Source: Deltaproteobacteria bacterium
Lineage (GTDB): Bacteria; Myxococcota_A; Polyangia; Haliangiales; JADYYK01
DNA: 64,000 nt
Direction: 5' to 3'
Assembly (NCBI GenBank): GCA_020853705.1
Contig: JADYYK010000063.1
Location: forward strand, 1 to 64,000
A program made the translations under genes and the position numbers. The notes below the pieces were generated by a model that had not been told where the DNA came from, made no database searches, and saw only the letters and a list, made by a program, of their open reading frames with translations. This document shows, in pieces, positions 27,756 through 39,058 of this stretch. Positions within the stretch are counted from its first letter, which is position 1; the number at the start of each line of letters is the position of its first letter.

Positions 27756-27772
27756 CTGGCACCAGGTGCCAG
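27756..27772. promoter_or_regulatory. 17-bp palindrome, candidate operator (copy 1)
   Basis: CTGGCACC-A-GGTGCCAG has perfect 8-bp arms around one base. It lies in the divergent region between the PAS kinase and the DUF4157-calpain gene, 73 bp before the ATG at 27846. A near-identical copy sits at 41731-41747. Confidence 0.55.
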
Positions 27773-27823
27773 AAAACGACGATGACCTGAGCCGTGAGAG
27801 GGGGGAAACGGCCTTGCCCGCGG

Positions 27824-27829
27824 TACGAT
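27824..27829 (+). promoter_or_regulatory. Candidate -10 element (TACGAT) of the DUF4157-calpain gene
   Basis: TACGAT within GGTACGATGCC, the same 11-mer as before the HEAT-kinase gene. The predicted leader is about 10 nt and contains AGGG, a weak ribosome site. Confidence 0.4.
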
Positions 27830-27845
27830 GCCAGGGTCGCAACTC

Positions 27846-30479
27846 ATGAAGACGCACCAGTCTCGCCAGGGTGACAGCGCCTCCAGCGGCCGGTCCGAGA
27901 GCCTGTCTCCGGGCAAGCGTGCGCTGACCGATGGCCTGGTCCAGCGCCGTCGCGATGGCGACGGGGGCGTGCAGCCGGGCGCCGAGCAGGCGCTCGACAA
28001 GGCCAGCAGCGAGGGTGGCAGCGCGCTTCCGACGGAGCTGCGCAGCCGCGCCGAGGGCTCGCTCGGCATCGACCTCGGCGCCGCGCGCATGCACACCGGC
28101 CCCGCTGCCGCCGAGGCCGCCGACTCCATCTCGGCGCAGGCCTTCGCGGTCGGGCCGGACGTCTTCTTCGGCGCCGAGCGCTACCAGCCCGGCACCGCCG
28201 CCGGCGATCACCTGATCGCCCACGAGCTGGTCCACGTCGCGCAGCAGGGCGGGGCGCCCGCTGGTCCGCAGCGCTCCGCCGAAGGGGGCGTCAGCGTCAC
28301 CAGCGGCCATGAGGCTGCCGAGGTCGAGGCCGAGGCCGGCGCTGCCGCCATCCTCGGTGGCACCCCGTTCCAGGTCTCGGCGGCGCCGTCCGCCATCCCG
28401 CGCGTCGAGAACATGAGCGGCAATCCCCAGGACATCGCCGCCAACCCCGCCGCCAACGAGGCCGGCACGGTGACCCGCGCGCCGACCGCCGCCGACACCG
28501 CCGGCCACGTCGCGCCTGGTCCCGCCGCGGTCGAGGCCCGCCCCGCCAACGTGCGCGTGGTCGCCAGCGCGGCCGCGCCGCTGCACGTCGATCCGCCGGT
28601 CTGCCCGGACACCAGCCGGGTCTACGAGGAGGGCGCCGAGGTCAGCCCGCCGCCCGCCGGCATGACGCCGGTGACCGGCTTCAACGGCACCATGGCGGCG
28701 CCCCAGGTGCAGGAGAACCTGCTGCCCGGCCTGTTCATGAACGGCGCGCCCAGCGCCAACGACGTCCAGCAGCAGGGCATCGGGGACTGCTTCTTCCTGG
28801 CCGCGGTCATGACCGTGGTGGGCAGCGACCCCGGCAAGATCCCCGCGATGATGACGGCCAACCCCGCCGGTGGCGCCACCGTGCGCTTCTGGCGGCGGCA
28901 GGCCCACTCGGCCAGCTTCACCGAGTGGCTCACCGGCTCCGGGCCGCAGTACGACTACATCCAGGTCGCGGTCTCGGTCAGCGATCAGATCGCCTTCCGC
29001 AACGTGCCGAACGGCACCATCCGGGGCGCCGCGCTGCACGCCCAGCTCAAGGCGCAGGACTACTGGGCCAACGTGGCCGGCAACAGCCTCGAGGTCCACC
29101 GCCGCGATCACTACGAGGCCGCGCGCTGGGTCGGCCTGCTGGAGAAGGCCTACGCGCGCTTCACCGAGCAGCATGGCCAGTACGGCGGCACTCACTCCGA
29201 GGACTCGCCCAAGACGGGCGCCAGCGGCTACGCCAACATCAATGGTGGCTGGGGCGGCGATGCCCTGGTGCTGTTCTACGGCCAGGCCGCCGACACCGGC
29301 GGCTCGGCCAACGTGCACCGCGAGGACATCGCGACCTACAACCCCACGGCCAACCCGCTGACGGCCAACCCCAACGTGGTCGACCAGCTGCTGCTGCTGG
29401 CCAACCGGCCGGCCAACGATCCGACCTCGCCGGTGCTGATCGCGTCGGCGCTGACCACGCGTCTCATCCCCAGCCTCAAGGCCGCCATCCCCGCGGCCAT
29501 CGCCGATCCCGACTGGGCCAACATCGGCGCCGATCGGCAGGCCAAGATCCTCGCGGTGCAGACCGCGATCACTGCCTGGGAGACCGCGGGGCCCGACACC
29601 GCCGCCAACGTCGGCCCCAAGACCAACGCGCAGCGCGCGCTGGGCAACGCCTGCGTCGAGGCCGCGCGCACCCCCAACACCGAGCACATCCAGCAGACCC
29701 GGGCCGCCATCCCCAACCCGCCGGTGCAGTTCGAGGTCGACAGCGACGCGGTCAAGCCGGGCGACGCGCCGCGGCTCAGCCACCTCGGTGACTGGCTGAA
29801 CTACGTGTCGGCCGTCGGCACGCTGGTGCCCTACAACGTGAACATCGTCGGCCACGCCTCCTCGGATGGCACCGAGGAGCACAACCAGGAGCTGTCGGCG
29901 CGGCGCGCCACCAACGCCTCGGCCGAGATCTCGCGCGGCAAGAACGCCACCAACATGGCGCGCCACACCCTGACGCCGAGCGGGGTCGGCGAGACCGGCG
30001 CCGCGCGCACCGCGGCCTGGCGCCGGGTCGACATCACGATCGAGCCCAAGCAGGGGCCCAACGAGCTGCTGACCACGGCGCGCTCGCACCCCATCCGCGC
30101 CATGATGGATCTGGTGCTCGACCTGCGCAACGCTGGCACCGACGCCAGCACGGGCCAGCGCAACATCTACGGCGGCCACTCCTATGCGGTGCTCGGGGTG
30201 TCGTTCGTCGACAGCGCGTCGCACCCGGTCCAGGTCGCCGGGCTCACGGGCGCGGCGCGCACCGCCGCCCTGGGCACGGTCAGCATGACGCAGTCGATGG
30301 TCCGCCTGCGCAACCCGCACCATGGTAACGAACCCGATCGCGAGGGCATGAACACCGCGACGCGGCCCGAAGACGGCACTCCCAGCGGGCGCAGCGCCGA
30401 TGGTATCTTCTCCATGGACCTCGACGAGTTCTTCCGCAACTTCAACACCATGGAGTCGGGCGTCCTCCCCAGGACATGA
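27846..30479 (+). CDS. DUF4157 - calpain-type cysteine protease with inserted OmpA-like domain
   Basis: A protein of 877 aa without signal peptide. Residues about 60-140 form a DUF4157 domain with HELVH (126-130), a marker of contractile-injection and polymorphic-toxin cargoes. A calpain (C2) core follows: QQGIGDCFFLAA with Cys315, then YGGHSYAV with His778, LRNPHHG with Asn823, and a closing FSMDLDEFFRNF that matches the calpain domain end. Between Cys and His, about 627-735, lies an OmpA-like domain (VGHASSDG, NQELSARRA, WRRVDITIE) whose usual GHTD Asp is Ser. Catalytic triad complete, so probably an active protease. The stop overlaps the lipoprotein start. Effector role is inferred from domains; no injection-system genes are in the window. 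Confidence 0.85.
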   Translation: MKTHQSRQGDSASSGRSESLSPGKRALTDGLVQRRRDGDGGVQPGAEQALDKASSEGGSALPTELRSRAEGSLGIDLGAARMHTGPAAAEAADSISAQAFAVGPDVFFGAERYQPGTAAGDHLIAHELVHVAQQGGAPAGPQRSAEGGVSVTSGHEAAEVEAEAGAAAILGGTPFQVSAAPSAIPRVENMSGNPQDIAANPAANEAGTVTRAPTAADTAGHVAPGPAAVEARPANVRVVASAAAPLHVDPPVCPDTSRVYEEGAEVSPPPAGMTPVTGFNGTMAAPQVQENLLPGLFMNGAPSANDVQQQGIGDCFFLAAVMTVVGSDPGKIPAMMTANPAGGATVRFWRRQAHSASFTEWLTGSGPQYDYIQVAVSVSDQIAFRNVPNGTIRGAALHAQLKAQDYWANVAGNSLEVHRRDHYEAARWVGLLEKAYARFTEQHGQYGGTHSEDSPKTGASGYANINGGWGGDALVLFYGQAADTGGSANVHREDIATYNPTANPLTANPNVVDQLLLLANRPANDPTSPVLIASALTTRLIPSLKAAIPAAIADPDWANIGADRQAKILAVQTAITAWETAGPDTAANVGPKTNAQRALGNACVEAARTPNTEHIQQTRAAIPNPPVQFEVDSDAVKPGDAPRLSHLGDWLNYVSAVGTLVPYNVNIVGHASSDGTEEHNQELSARRATNASAEISRGKNATNMARHTLTPSGVGETGAARTAAWRRVDITIEPKQGPNELLTTARSHPIRAMMDLVLDLRNAGTDASTGQRNIYGGHSYAVLGVSFVDSASHPVQVAGLTGAARTAALGTVSMTQSMVRLRNPHHGNEPDREGMNTATRPEDGTPSGRSADGIFSMDLDEFFRNFNTMESGVLPRT

Positions 30480-31510
30480 GACTGACCCACCTCGTGCTGG
30501 CGCTTCCCATGCTGCTCGTGACGATCGGTGGCTGTCGTCGGCAAGAGCGCTCCCACGGCGCCATCCCGACCGAAGCGGGCAGCGCCCGACCGTCGTCAGC
30601 TTTGCCGAAGGAGACCCGCGTGTTTGACGTCAAGTCCTCGGACGACCTGCTCGCCCTGTATGACGAGTACAAGCGGCTGGCCAGCAGCGGCTTCGACGGC
30701 AAGCTCGAGGTTCGCCTGGCACCGGGCGACTACAGCGCGGTGGGCTGGAGCCTGGCGGTCCAGGGCGTCGCGCCGCCGCCGCCGATCGACATCGTGCTGC
30801 TGGGCGGGGGCACCGTGCTGCCCAGCGGCCCGGTCGGGATCAGCGGTCGCTCGGTCACCATCCAGGATCTGGTCTGGACCGACAGCCGCGCCACCACGCT
30901 GAAGATCGAGGTGCTGGAGCGCGTCGCCATCGTGGGCTCGGCGCTGGTGCGGGGACGCTTCGCCGATCCGGGCGTGCGCTGGCCGTTCCTGCAGCTGGTC
31001 GCCCGCGGCAGCGGCGGCAAGAAGTCGCCGGTCGAGGTCCGCATCGAGGACTCCTGGTTCATCGGCAACCAGCAGCCCGGCCCCGAGCCGTGCTCGCTGG
31101 TGGCGCTGGCCACCCATCCGACCGAGCCCGGCGTGTTCGAGAAGGTCGTGATCAGAAACGACGTCTTCATCGGCAACGCCTTCGCGGCCGAGCTCGAGAT
31201 CGGCTACGCCAAGTCGACCGTCATCGAGCACTCGCTGTTCATCTCGACCTGGCCGCTGAGCGGCGCGCTCAAGGCGGTGACCACCGGCCCCGTGGTGGTC
31301 ACTGACTCGGTGCTGATCGCCGAGGACCCGGCGCGCCTCACCGTCAGCGACCACGCCGAGCCGATCGACGTCAAGCACGCCCGCCTGATGGCGCGCGCCG
31401 CCGCGCCCGCCGCCGCCATCGCCCTGGTCGAGCAGAGCGCGGCCATGGCGCCCGCGATGCCGCCCGCCGACCTGCGCGACAGGCTGTGGGCGGCCCTCGC
31501 GAGCCCCTGA
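30476..31510 (+). CDS. Beta-helix lipoprotein coupled to the DUF4157-calpain gene
   Basis: A protein of 344 aa with a lipoprotein signal (LVTIGGC, Cys20). From about residue 95 short repeating strands (RSVTIQDLVW, KIEVLERVAIVGSALV, VEVRIEDSWFIGN, KVVIRNDVFIGN, STVIEHSLFI) indicate a right-handed parallel beta-helix, similar in look to pectate-lyase-like folds but without recognisable catalytic residues. The ATG overlaps the protease stop (ATGA). Coupling to a putative toxin suggests an immunity or partner protein held in the envelope; this is an inference. Confidence 0.8.
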   Translation: MRLTHLVLALPMLLVTIGGCRRQERSHGAIPTEAGSARPSSALPKETRVFDVKSSDDLLALYDEYKRLASSGFDGKLEVRLAPGDYSAVGWSLAVQGVAPPPPIDIVLLGGGTVLPSGPVGISGRSVTIQDLVWTDSRATTLKIEVLERVAIVGSALVRGRFADPGVRWPFLQLVARGSGGKKSPVEVRIEDSWFIGNQQPGPEPCSLVALATHPTEPGVFEKVVIRNDVFIGNAFAAELEIGYAKSTVIEHSLFISTWPLSGALKAVTTGPVVVTDSVLIAEDPARLTVSDHAEPIDVKHARLMARAAAPAAAIALVEQSAAMAPAMPPADLRDRLWAALASP

Positions 31511-31516
31511 GGCGCC

Positions 31517-33718
<2,202 letters not shown>

Positions 33719-33793
33719 GGCCCATCATGCCACGGTCATCGTCGGCGGTGGCAGCAGCCCCGCGCCGCCCGCGCGGCGCGACAGGGCGCCGGC

Positions 33794-34345
33794 TCAGCCC
33801 TGGCGCTGACGCAGCAGGTACTGCAGCAGCTGGCGCGAGGTCGCCAGGCTGCGCGCGGCGGCGCGACGGCTGCCCCCCGCGCGCGCCAAGGTCTCGTTGA
33901 TGAGGACGTCGCGGACCTCGTCGGTGACCTCACGCAGCGGACGGTGGCCCGCGGTCTGGCGCAGGTAGGGCTCGAGGTCGGGCGCGGCGCTGATGGCCAG
34001 CTCGATGGCGGCCTCGAGCTCGTCGAGCGTCAGCGGCTTGGGCAGGAAGGCGCGCACGCCGCGCTGGGCCAGCTCGAACGACTCGGTGGGGCCGGCCTCG
34101 CCGCTGACGGCGACCACCACCGGCGCCGGCTCGCGCAGCTCGGTGAGGTCGAGCACCGCGCGGGCGTCGCCATCGGGCAGCATGAAGTCGAGCACCACCA
34201 GATCGGGGGTCCAGCCGGCCACGTGCTGGCGCGCCTCGGCCACGGTGCGGCAGGCGCGGACCTCGGGGAAGCGCGCCGACATGGCGGCCTCCAGGGTGCG
34301 CAGCAGCGCCCTGTTGTCCTCCACCACCAGGACCCGGTTGACCAC
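33794..34345 (-). CDS. RegA/PrrA-like response regulator with Fis-type HTH
   Basis: About 183 aa. The receiver starts NRVLVVEDN, with phospho-acceptor in LVVLDFMLPDGDA and lysine in LPKPLT. A linker then leads to a short Fis-like helix-turn-helix (ETLARAGGSRRAAARSLATSRQLLQYLL). GTG 34345 is preferred because homology starts there; GTG 34354 and ATG 34408 are alternatives. It is divergent from a six-helix sensor kinase at 34417, matching the RegB/RegA-type redox pair layout, though redox sensing itself is not shown. Confidence 0.85.
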   Translation of the reverse strand: MVNRVLVVEDNRALLRTLEAAMSARFPEVRACRTVAEARQHVAGWTPDLVVLDFMLPDGDARAVLDLTELREPAPVVVAVSGEAGPTESFELAQRGVRAFLPKPLTLDELEAAIELAISAAPDLEPYLRQTAGHRPLREVTDEVRDVLINETLARAGGSRRAAARSLATSRQLLQYLLRQRQG

Positions 34346-34402
34346 CCGCCGCACGATTCCAGCATGTGCGCCGCGCCGGGCGCGGTCAACTGCCGACTCG
34401 GG

Positions 34403-34408
34403 TACCAT
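34403..34408 (+). promoter_or_regulatory. Candidate -10 element (TACCAT) of the RegB-like kinase
   Basis: GGTACCATC fits the -10 pattern seen before other genes here. The hexamer ends eight bases before GTG 34417, which suggests a leaderless transcript and supports that start. Confidence 0.4.
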
Positions 34409-34416
34409 CAGGACGG

Positions 34417-35718
34417 GTGACGACGACGAGCGGGAAGATGGCGGGTGCGGGTGACGACGCGGTCCAGCGCACCCTGACCGAGTCGGCCATCGCGGGCGAG
34501 CGCGCGGTCTCGCTGGCGCGCCTGCTGTTCTGCCTGGTGCTGGGCACGCGCTCGGCCATCCTGTGGCGCGGCGACTCCCTGGGCCACGAGGCCGAGCGCG
34601 CGTGGATGACCTTCCCGGGGCTGGCCGGCGCGATGGCCTTCTCGATCGCGGTGCTGATGGGCCTGGGTCGGCGGCGCCGCACCCGGCTGGTGCTGCACCT
34701 GTCGGTGGCGCTGGACTGTGTGGTCGCCACGCTGGCGCTGCTGCCGGGCGCGCTGTGGCCGTGGCCGGGCTATGTCGGGCTCACCAACATGGTCGACGTC
34801 TCGGGGCTGCTCATCATCATCGTGGCCTCGGGGCTGCGGCTGCAGGCCAGCGCGGCGGTGCTGGGCGGCGCGCTCAACGCGCTGGCCTATGCGGTCCTCG
34901 TGCTCGTCGATCGGGTGGTCTCGGGCGATCGCGTGCCGGTCAACACGACGACCTACACCATGTTCAGCGCGCTGCTCGCGATGTCGACGGCGCTGGCCAT
35001 CATCATCGCCGTGCGCACCCGGCGCCTGGTCGAGCGGGGCGCGCGCGCCGCGGTGCAGGCGGCCCAGGCGGGCGACGGCCTGCGCTCGGTGCTGCGCGAT
35101 CACCACGACCTGCGCACCGTGCTGATGTCGGCGCAGATCAACGCCGATCTGGTGGCGCGCCAGAGCGGCGTGCCGGCGGTCGCCAACCTGCGCGAGGATC
35201 TCGGCGAGATCCGCGACCAGATCGAGGGCGTCAAGGCGCGCGCGCTGGAGGAGCTGGCCGCGCTGGAAGAGCCGCGCCCGGTCGAGATCCACGCCGCCGC
35301 CAGCGAGGTCATGGGCAGCCTGCGCGGCCGCTTCCCCGACGTCGAGCTCGTGGTGCACGCCGAGGCCACGCTGGTCGCGCAGGTCGCCGGTGGGGCCCCG
35401 ACGCTGCGTCGCATCCTCGCCAACCTGCTGGTCAACGCCTGCGAAGGTGACGGCCAGCGCCGCGCGCGCCGCGTCGACCTGCGCGCCCACGGCGACGCCG
35501 CCGGTGTGCACATCGAGATCGTCGACGACGGCCCCGGCCTGCCCGCCGCCGTCCTGGGGCGGCAGCCCGGCGCGGCCGCCTCGACCAAGGCAGCCGGCAG
35601 CGGCCTCGGCATCGGTCTGGTCGATGGCCTGATCAAGGCCAGCGGCGGCGCGGTGTCCTGGGACAACCGCGACGGTGCCGGCGCGCGCGTGGTCATCGAT
35701 CTCCCGCTCCCGGCCTGA
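34417..35718 (+). CDS. Membrane sensor histidine kinase, partner of the divergent regulator
   Basis: About 433 aa (ATG 34438 is the alternative start). Six membrane helices lie in the N-terminal half. A phospho-acceptor region LRDHHDLRTVLMSAQINADL resembles the HDLRN type, and a HATPase has NLLVNACEGD, DDGPGLP and GSGLGIGLVDGL. A receiver is absent. The divergent layout with the Fis-type regulator suggests a RegB/RegA-like pair. The typical quinone-binding or redox Cys motifs of RegB are not obvious, so the signal is unknown. Confidence 0.85.
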   Translation: MTTTSGKMAGAGDDAVQRTLTESAIAGERAVSLARLLFCLVLGTRSAILWRGDSLGHEAERAWMTFPGLAGAMAFSIAVLMGLGRRRRTRLVLHLSVALDCVVATLALLPGALWPWPGYVGLTNMVDVSGLLIIIVASGLRLQASAAVLGGALNALAYAVLVLVDRVVSGDRVPVNTTTYTMFSALLAMSTALAIIIAVRTRRLVERGARAAVQAAQAGDGLRSVLRDHHDLRTVLMSAQINADLVARQSGVPAVANLREDLGEIRDQIEGVKARALEELAALEEPRPVEIHAAASEVMGSLRGRFPDVELVVHAEATLVAQVAGGAPTLRRILANLLVNACEGDGQRRARRVDLRAHGDAAGVHIEIVDDGPGLPAAVLGRQPGAAASTKAAGSGLGIGLVDGLIKASGGAVSWDNRDGAGARVVIDLPLPA

Positions 35719-35726
35719 GGCCCCGG

Positions 35727-35740
35727 GCAAGGATCCTTGC
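35727..35740. repeat. 14-bp perfect palindrome
   Basis: GCAAGGATCCTTGC lies in the 59-bp gap between the sensor kinase and the M23 lipoprotein. It could be an operator or a small hairpin; no T-run follows, so it is not a classic terminator. Confidence 0.4.
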
Positions 35741-35777
35741 AGTCGTACATGTGCACCCCGGGGCGTAGCCTGAGCCG

Positions 35778-37346
35778 ATGGTGGCGAGGTTCTCGGGGGT
35801 CCTGTGGTTGTGCTGGCTGGTGGCGGGCTGCGGCTCGTCGGACGGCGGCGGGGGCGGCGGCCCGGGCCTGACCAGGACCGACATGATCGGCCCCGGTGGC
35901 GGCACCATCGCGCTCGGCGGGGTGGGCAGCTTCAAGTTCCCGTCCGGCGCCTTCGCTGCGCCGACGCAGGTGACCATCCGCACCACCGCCGACCCCGCCA
36001 CCGCCGCGCTGTATGCCGAGACCACCGGGATCTTCGAGCTGGGTCCGCGCGCCTCGTACGAGGTGCGCATCGATGTCGGCAGCGTGGCCCCGACGCAGCC
36101 GCTGGCGGTCGAGCTGACCATCCCCGACGCCTTCGACGGCGCCGCCCGCGTCCTCATCGAGCAGCCCGGCGCCAGCGACGAGGATGCCTTGCCGCAGTTC
36201 GAGGCGCTGGAGGCCACCACCAGCGGCGGCAGCGTGAAGCTGACGCTGGCGCCTGAGCTCCTGACCAGCAACCTGGCTCCTGACGGCGGCTTCGAGACCG
36301 TGCTGACGCTGGCGCAGCCCGGGCAGCAGACCACGCTGCCCCCTGGCTTCCCCGGCACCATGACCTTCCCGCTCGGCACCGGCGCCTGTCCGGTCAACGG
36401 CTTCGCACCGCCGCTGAAGTCGCTCGCCGTGACCAGTCCGTTCGATCCCAACCGCCAGATCTGGCTCCGGCGCCCCAACCTGCCCGAGGTCCCCTGCACC
36501 ACGGCGGACGAGTGTCCCGATGACGCCAGGCACCCCAAGCAGTGCCGGAACAGCATGTGCCGCTATCTCTGGCTCGGTCACCCGGGGGTCGACTACGCGG
36601 CGCAGCCAGGCGACAAGCTGTTCGCGGGTGGCGCCGGCACCGTGGTCGAGTCGCGCTTCTCGGACAGCTTCGGCGAGACCGTGCTCATCAGCGTCCCTGG
36701 CACCGGCGCGATCCGCTATGCGCACATGAAGGTGCGCACGGTGACCGTGGGGCAGCCCGTTACCTGCGGCCAGGAGATCGGCGAGAGCGACACCACTGGC
36801 GCCGTCAGCGGCCCCCACCTGCACCTGGAGCTGGCGCCAGCAGGCGGCCCCAAGATCGATCCCCACCCGTGTGTCTCGGTGTGTCCGTCGTGGAACGGCA
36901 CCGCCTCCGAGGAGGCCATCCTGACCGACCCCGTCGCGGGAGGCTCGCTCAACCGGCGCATCACCGCCACCGTGGTGTGGAAGGAGATGCCCGGCCCGTT
37001 CGGCAGCGCCTTCGAGGCCACCGGCACCGCGGCGCTGAGCGGCAGCGGCGTCGAGGCCGGCTGCCAGGTCACCATCACCGGCGGCCCGGTGCAGATCTCG
37101 GGCTCGCTGCAGTTCTTCCCGACCACGCCGCCGATGTACATGGCGCAGGGCTCGTACCCGCCCGGCCAGGAGATCTGCTACGTGCACACCGCCTGCCCGA
37201 TGGGCGGCGGCTTCACCACCTGCGGTACCCCGCCACCGTGGGTGGCCACCGGCATCCAGCCCTACGATCCGATGGTGAAGACCATCTCCGGCTCGGCCGG
37301 CGGCGACGGCGTCACCTACACCTGGTCGTTCATGAGGATGCCGTAG
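35778..37346 (+). CDS. M23-family metallopeptidase lipoprotein
   Basis: A protein of 522 aa. Lipobox LVAGC (Cys18) and a Gly tract are followed by a ZU5-like beta domain (GGGTIALGGVGSFKFPSGAF). A Cys-rich linker leads to an M23 (LytM) domain: HPGVD gives Zn ligands His268 and Asp272, and HLHLE gives His347 and His349. All are present, so it is likely an active peptidoglycan endopeptidase. A C-terminal beta domain with paired Cys follows. It probably acts at the outer-membrane/periplasm interface. Confidence 0.9.
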   Translation: MVARFSGVLWLCWLVAGCGSSDGGGGGGPGLTRTDMIGPGGGTIALGGVGSFKFPSGAFAAPTQVTIRTTADPATAALYAETTGIFELGPRASYEVRIDVGSVAPTQPLAVELTIPDAFDGAARVLIEQPGASDEDALPQFEALEATTSGGSVKLTLAPELLTSNLAPDGGFETVLTLAQPGQQTTLPPGFPGTMTFPLGTGACPVNGFAPPLKSLAVTSPFDPNRQIWLRRPNLPEVPCTTADECPDDARHPKQCRNSMCRYLWLGHPGVDYAAQPGDKLFAGGAGTVVESRFSDSFGETVLISVPGTGAIRYAHMKVRTVTVGQPVTCGQEIGESDTTGAVSGPHLHLELAPAGGPKIDPHPCVSVCPSWNGTASEEAILTDPVAGGSLNRRITATVVWKEMPGPFGSAFEATGTAALSGSGVEAGCQVTITGGPVQISGSLQFFPTTPPMYMAQGSYPPGQEICYVHTACPMGGGFTTCGTPPPWVATGIQPYDPMVKTISGSAGGDGVTYTWSFMRMP

Positions 37347-37352
37347 CCGCGG

Positions 37353-38996
37353 TCAGAGGTACTCCTCGTAGCGCGGGTCGAACATGGTGGCGTGCACGTC
37401 GGCGGCCAGATCGGCGGGGCGCGCGCGCCGGGTCAGGCCGCGCGCGAAGACGACCTCGGCGACCGCGATCGCGATGGCGGCAGAGATCTCCCGCACCCGC
37501 GCCAGATCGGGGTAGATCCGGCCCATCGCGAGATCCTCGGCGGTGACCATGCTGGCCAGCGTGCGCGCCGAGGCCGCGAACATCTCGTCGGTCACCCGGG
37601 TGGCGCCCGCGCAGATGAGACCGAGGCCGACGCCGGGGAAGATGTAGGCGTTGTTGCCCTGCCCGGGCACGAAGCGGCGGCCGTTCAGGGTCACCGGCGC
37701 GAACGGGCTGCCGCTGGCGTACAGGGCGCGGCCGTCGCTCCAGCCGTAGGCCTCCTCGGCGGTGCACTCGGCCTTCGAGGTCGGGTTCGACAGCGCGAAG
37801 ATGATGGGGCGCTGGTTGAGGCGCGCCATGGCGCGCACCACCGGCTCGGTGAACACGCGCGGGGTGGCCGACACGCCGATGATGGCGTTGGGGCGCAGCG
37901 CCTCGACCGCGGCCAGGAAGTCGCGCTCGGGCGGGTGGTCGTGCGCGAACGGCACCTTGTGCGCCACCAGCCCCTCGCGATCGCGCACCACCAGCCCTCT
38001 GGAGTCGAAGAACCAGCAGCGCCGGCGCGCCTCGGCCAGCGCCATGCCGCCGCTGACCAGCGCGTCGACGATGAGATCGCCGATGCCGATGCCGGCCTCG
38101 CCCGCGCCCATGAAGAGGAAGCGCTGCTCGGCCAGCTTGCCCCCGGTCTCGCGCAGGCTGGAGTAGATCCCGGCCAGCGCCACCGCCGCGGTGCCCTGGA
38201 TGTCGTCGTCGAACACGCAGGTCCGGTCGCGGTAGGCGTGCAGCAGGCGGAAGGCGTTGGCGTTGCCGAAATCCTCCAGCTGGAGGACGACGTCGGGGTA
38301 GAGCTCCTGGGCGGCGCTCATCAGCTCGTCGACCAGCTCGTCGTAGGGCGCGCCGCGCAGGCGCGGGGCCTTGGCGCCCATGTACATGGGATCGTCGTGC
38401 AGGGCCTGGTTGTTGGTGCCGGCGTCGATGGTGATGGGCAGACACCAGCGCGGGTGGATGCCGGCGCACGCGGTGTACAGCGCCAGCTTGCCGATCGGGA
38501 TGCCCATGCCGTTGGCGCCCAGGTCACCCAGGCCGAGGATGCGCTCGCCGTCGGTGACCACGATGATGCGGACGTCGTGGTGCGGCCAGTTGCGCAGCAC
38601 CTCGCGGATGCGGCCGCGGTCGGCGGGCGACACGAAGACGCCGCGGGCACGCCGGAAGATCTGCGAGTAGCGCTGGCAGGCCTGCCCGACCGTGGGCGTG
38701 TAGACGATGGGCATCAGCTCGTCGAGGTTGTCGCCGAGCAGCTTGTAGAAAAGCACCTCGTTGCGGTCCTGCAGCGAGGTCAGATAGATGTAGCGCTCCA
38801 GATCGCTGGGCTTGTCACGCACCGTGGCCAGCACGCGCTCGACCTGCTCGTCCAGGGTGTGGACCCGGGGCGGCAGCAGGCCACGCAGGCCGAGCACATC
38901 GCGCTCGCGCTCGGTGAAGGCGGTACCTTTGTTGAGCAACGGATCGCGCAGGAGGTCGAGGCCGCGCTTTCCGCACAGGTCGGGTCTGGGCAACAT
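37353..38996 (-). CDS. maeA: NAD-dependent malic enzyme
   Basis: A protein of 547 aa, the usual length for the large malic enzyme family. YTPTVGQACQRYS, GLGDLGANGMGIPIGKLALY with the catalytic Lys, LEDFGNANAF for the metal, DDDIQGTAAV, and the Rossmann FMGAGEAGIGIG are all present. It decarboxylates malate to pyruvate with NAD(P) reduction. A GGTGG ribosome site precedes the ATG. It is convergent with the M23 gene. The choice of NAD over NADP is by family, not by a residue I can check. Confidence 0.95.
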   Translation of the reverse strand: MLPRPDLCGKRGLDLLRDPLLNKGTAFTERERDVLGLRGLLPPRVHTLDEQVERVLATVRDKPSDLERYIYLTSLQDRNEVLFYKLLGDNLDELMPIVYTPTVGQACQRYSQIFRRARGVFVSPADRGRIREVLRNWPHHDVRIIVVTDGERILGLGDLGANGMGIPIGKLALYTACAGIHPRWCLPITIDAGTNNQALHDDPMYMGAKAPRLRGAPYDELVDELMSAAQELYPDVVLQLEDFGNANAFRLLHAYRDRTCVFDDDIQGTAAVALAGIYSSLRETGGKLAEQRFLFMGAGEAGIGIGDLIVDALVSGGMALAEARRRCWFFDSRGLVVRDREGLVAHKVPFAHDHPPERDFLAAVEALRPNAIIGVSATPRVFTEPVVRAMARLNQRPIIFALSNPTSKAECTAEEAYGWSDGRALYASGSPFAPVTLNGRRFVPGQGNNAYIFPGVGLGLICAGATRVTDEMFAASARTLASMVTAEDLAMGRIYPDLARVREISAAIAIAVAEVVFARGLTRRARPADLAADVHATMFDPRYEEYL

Positions 38997-39058
38997 GGCG
39001 CCACCGTTTTACACCCTTTGGCACGGCTTCAGTTCGCGTTGATGATGCCGCGCTCGGG

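Noticed and set aside
27756..27772. Sigma-54 promoter reading of the CTGGCACC palindrome
   Set aside because: The GG and GC elements are 10 bp apart instead of 12, so the -24/-12 spacing fails; it fits an operator better.
27423..30323. 966-codon open frame on the minus strand opposite the DUF4157-calpain gene
   Set aside because: It is an antisense shadow typical of very GC-rich DNA. The plus strand has clear domain motifs, whereas this product is His/Gly/Ala-rich without any.
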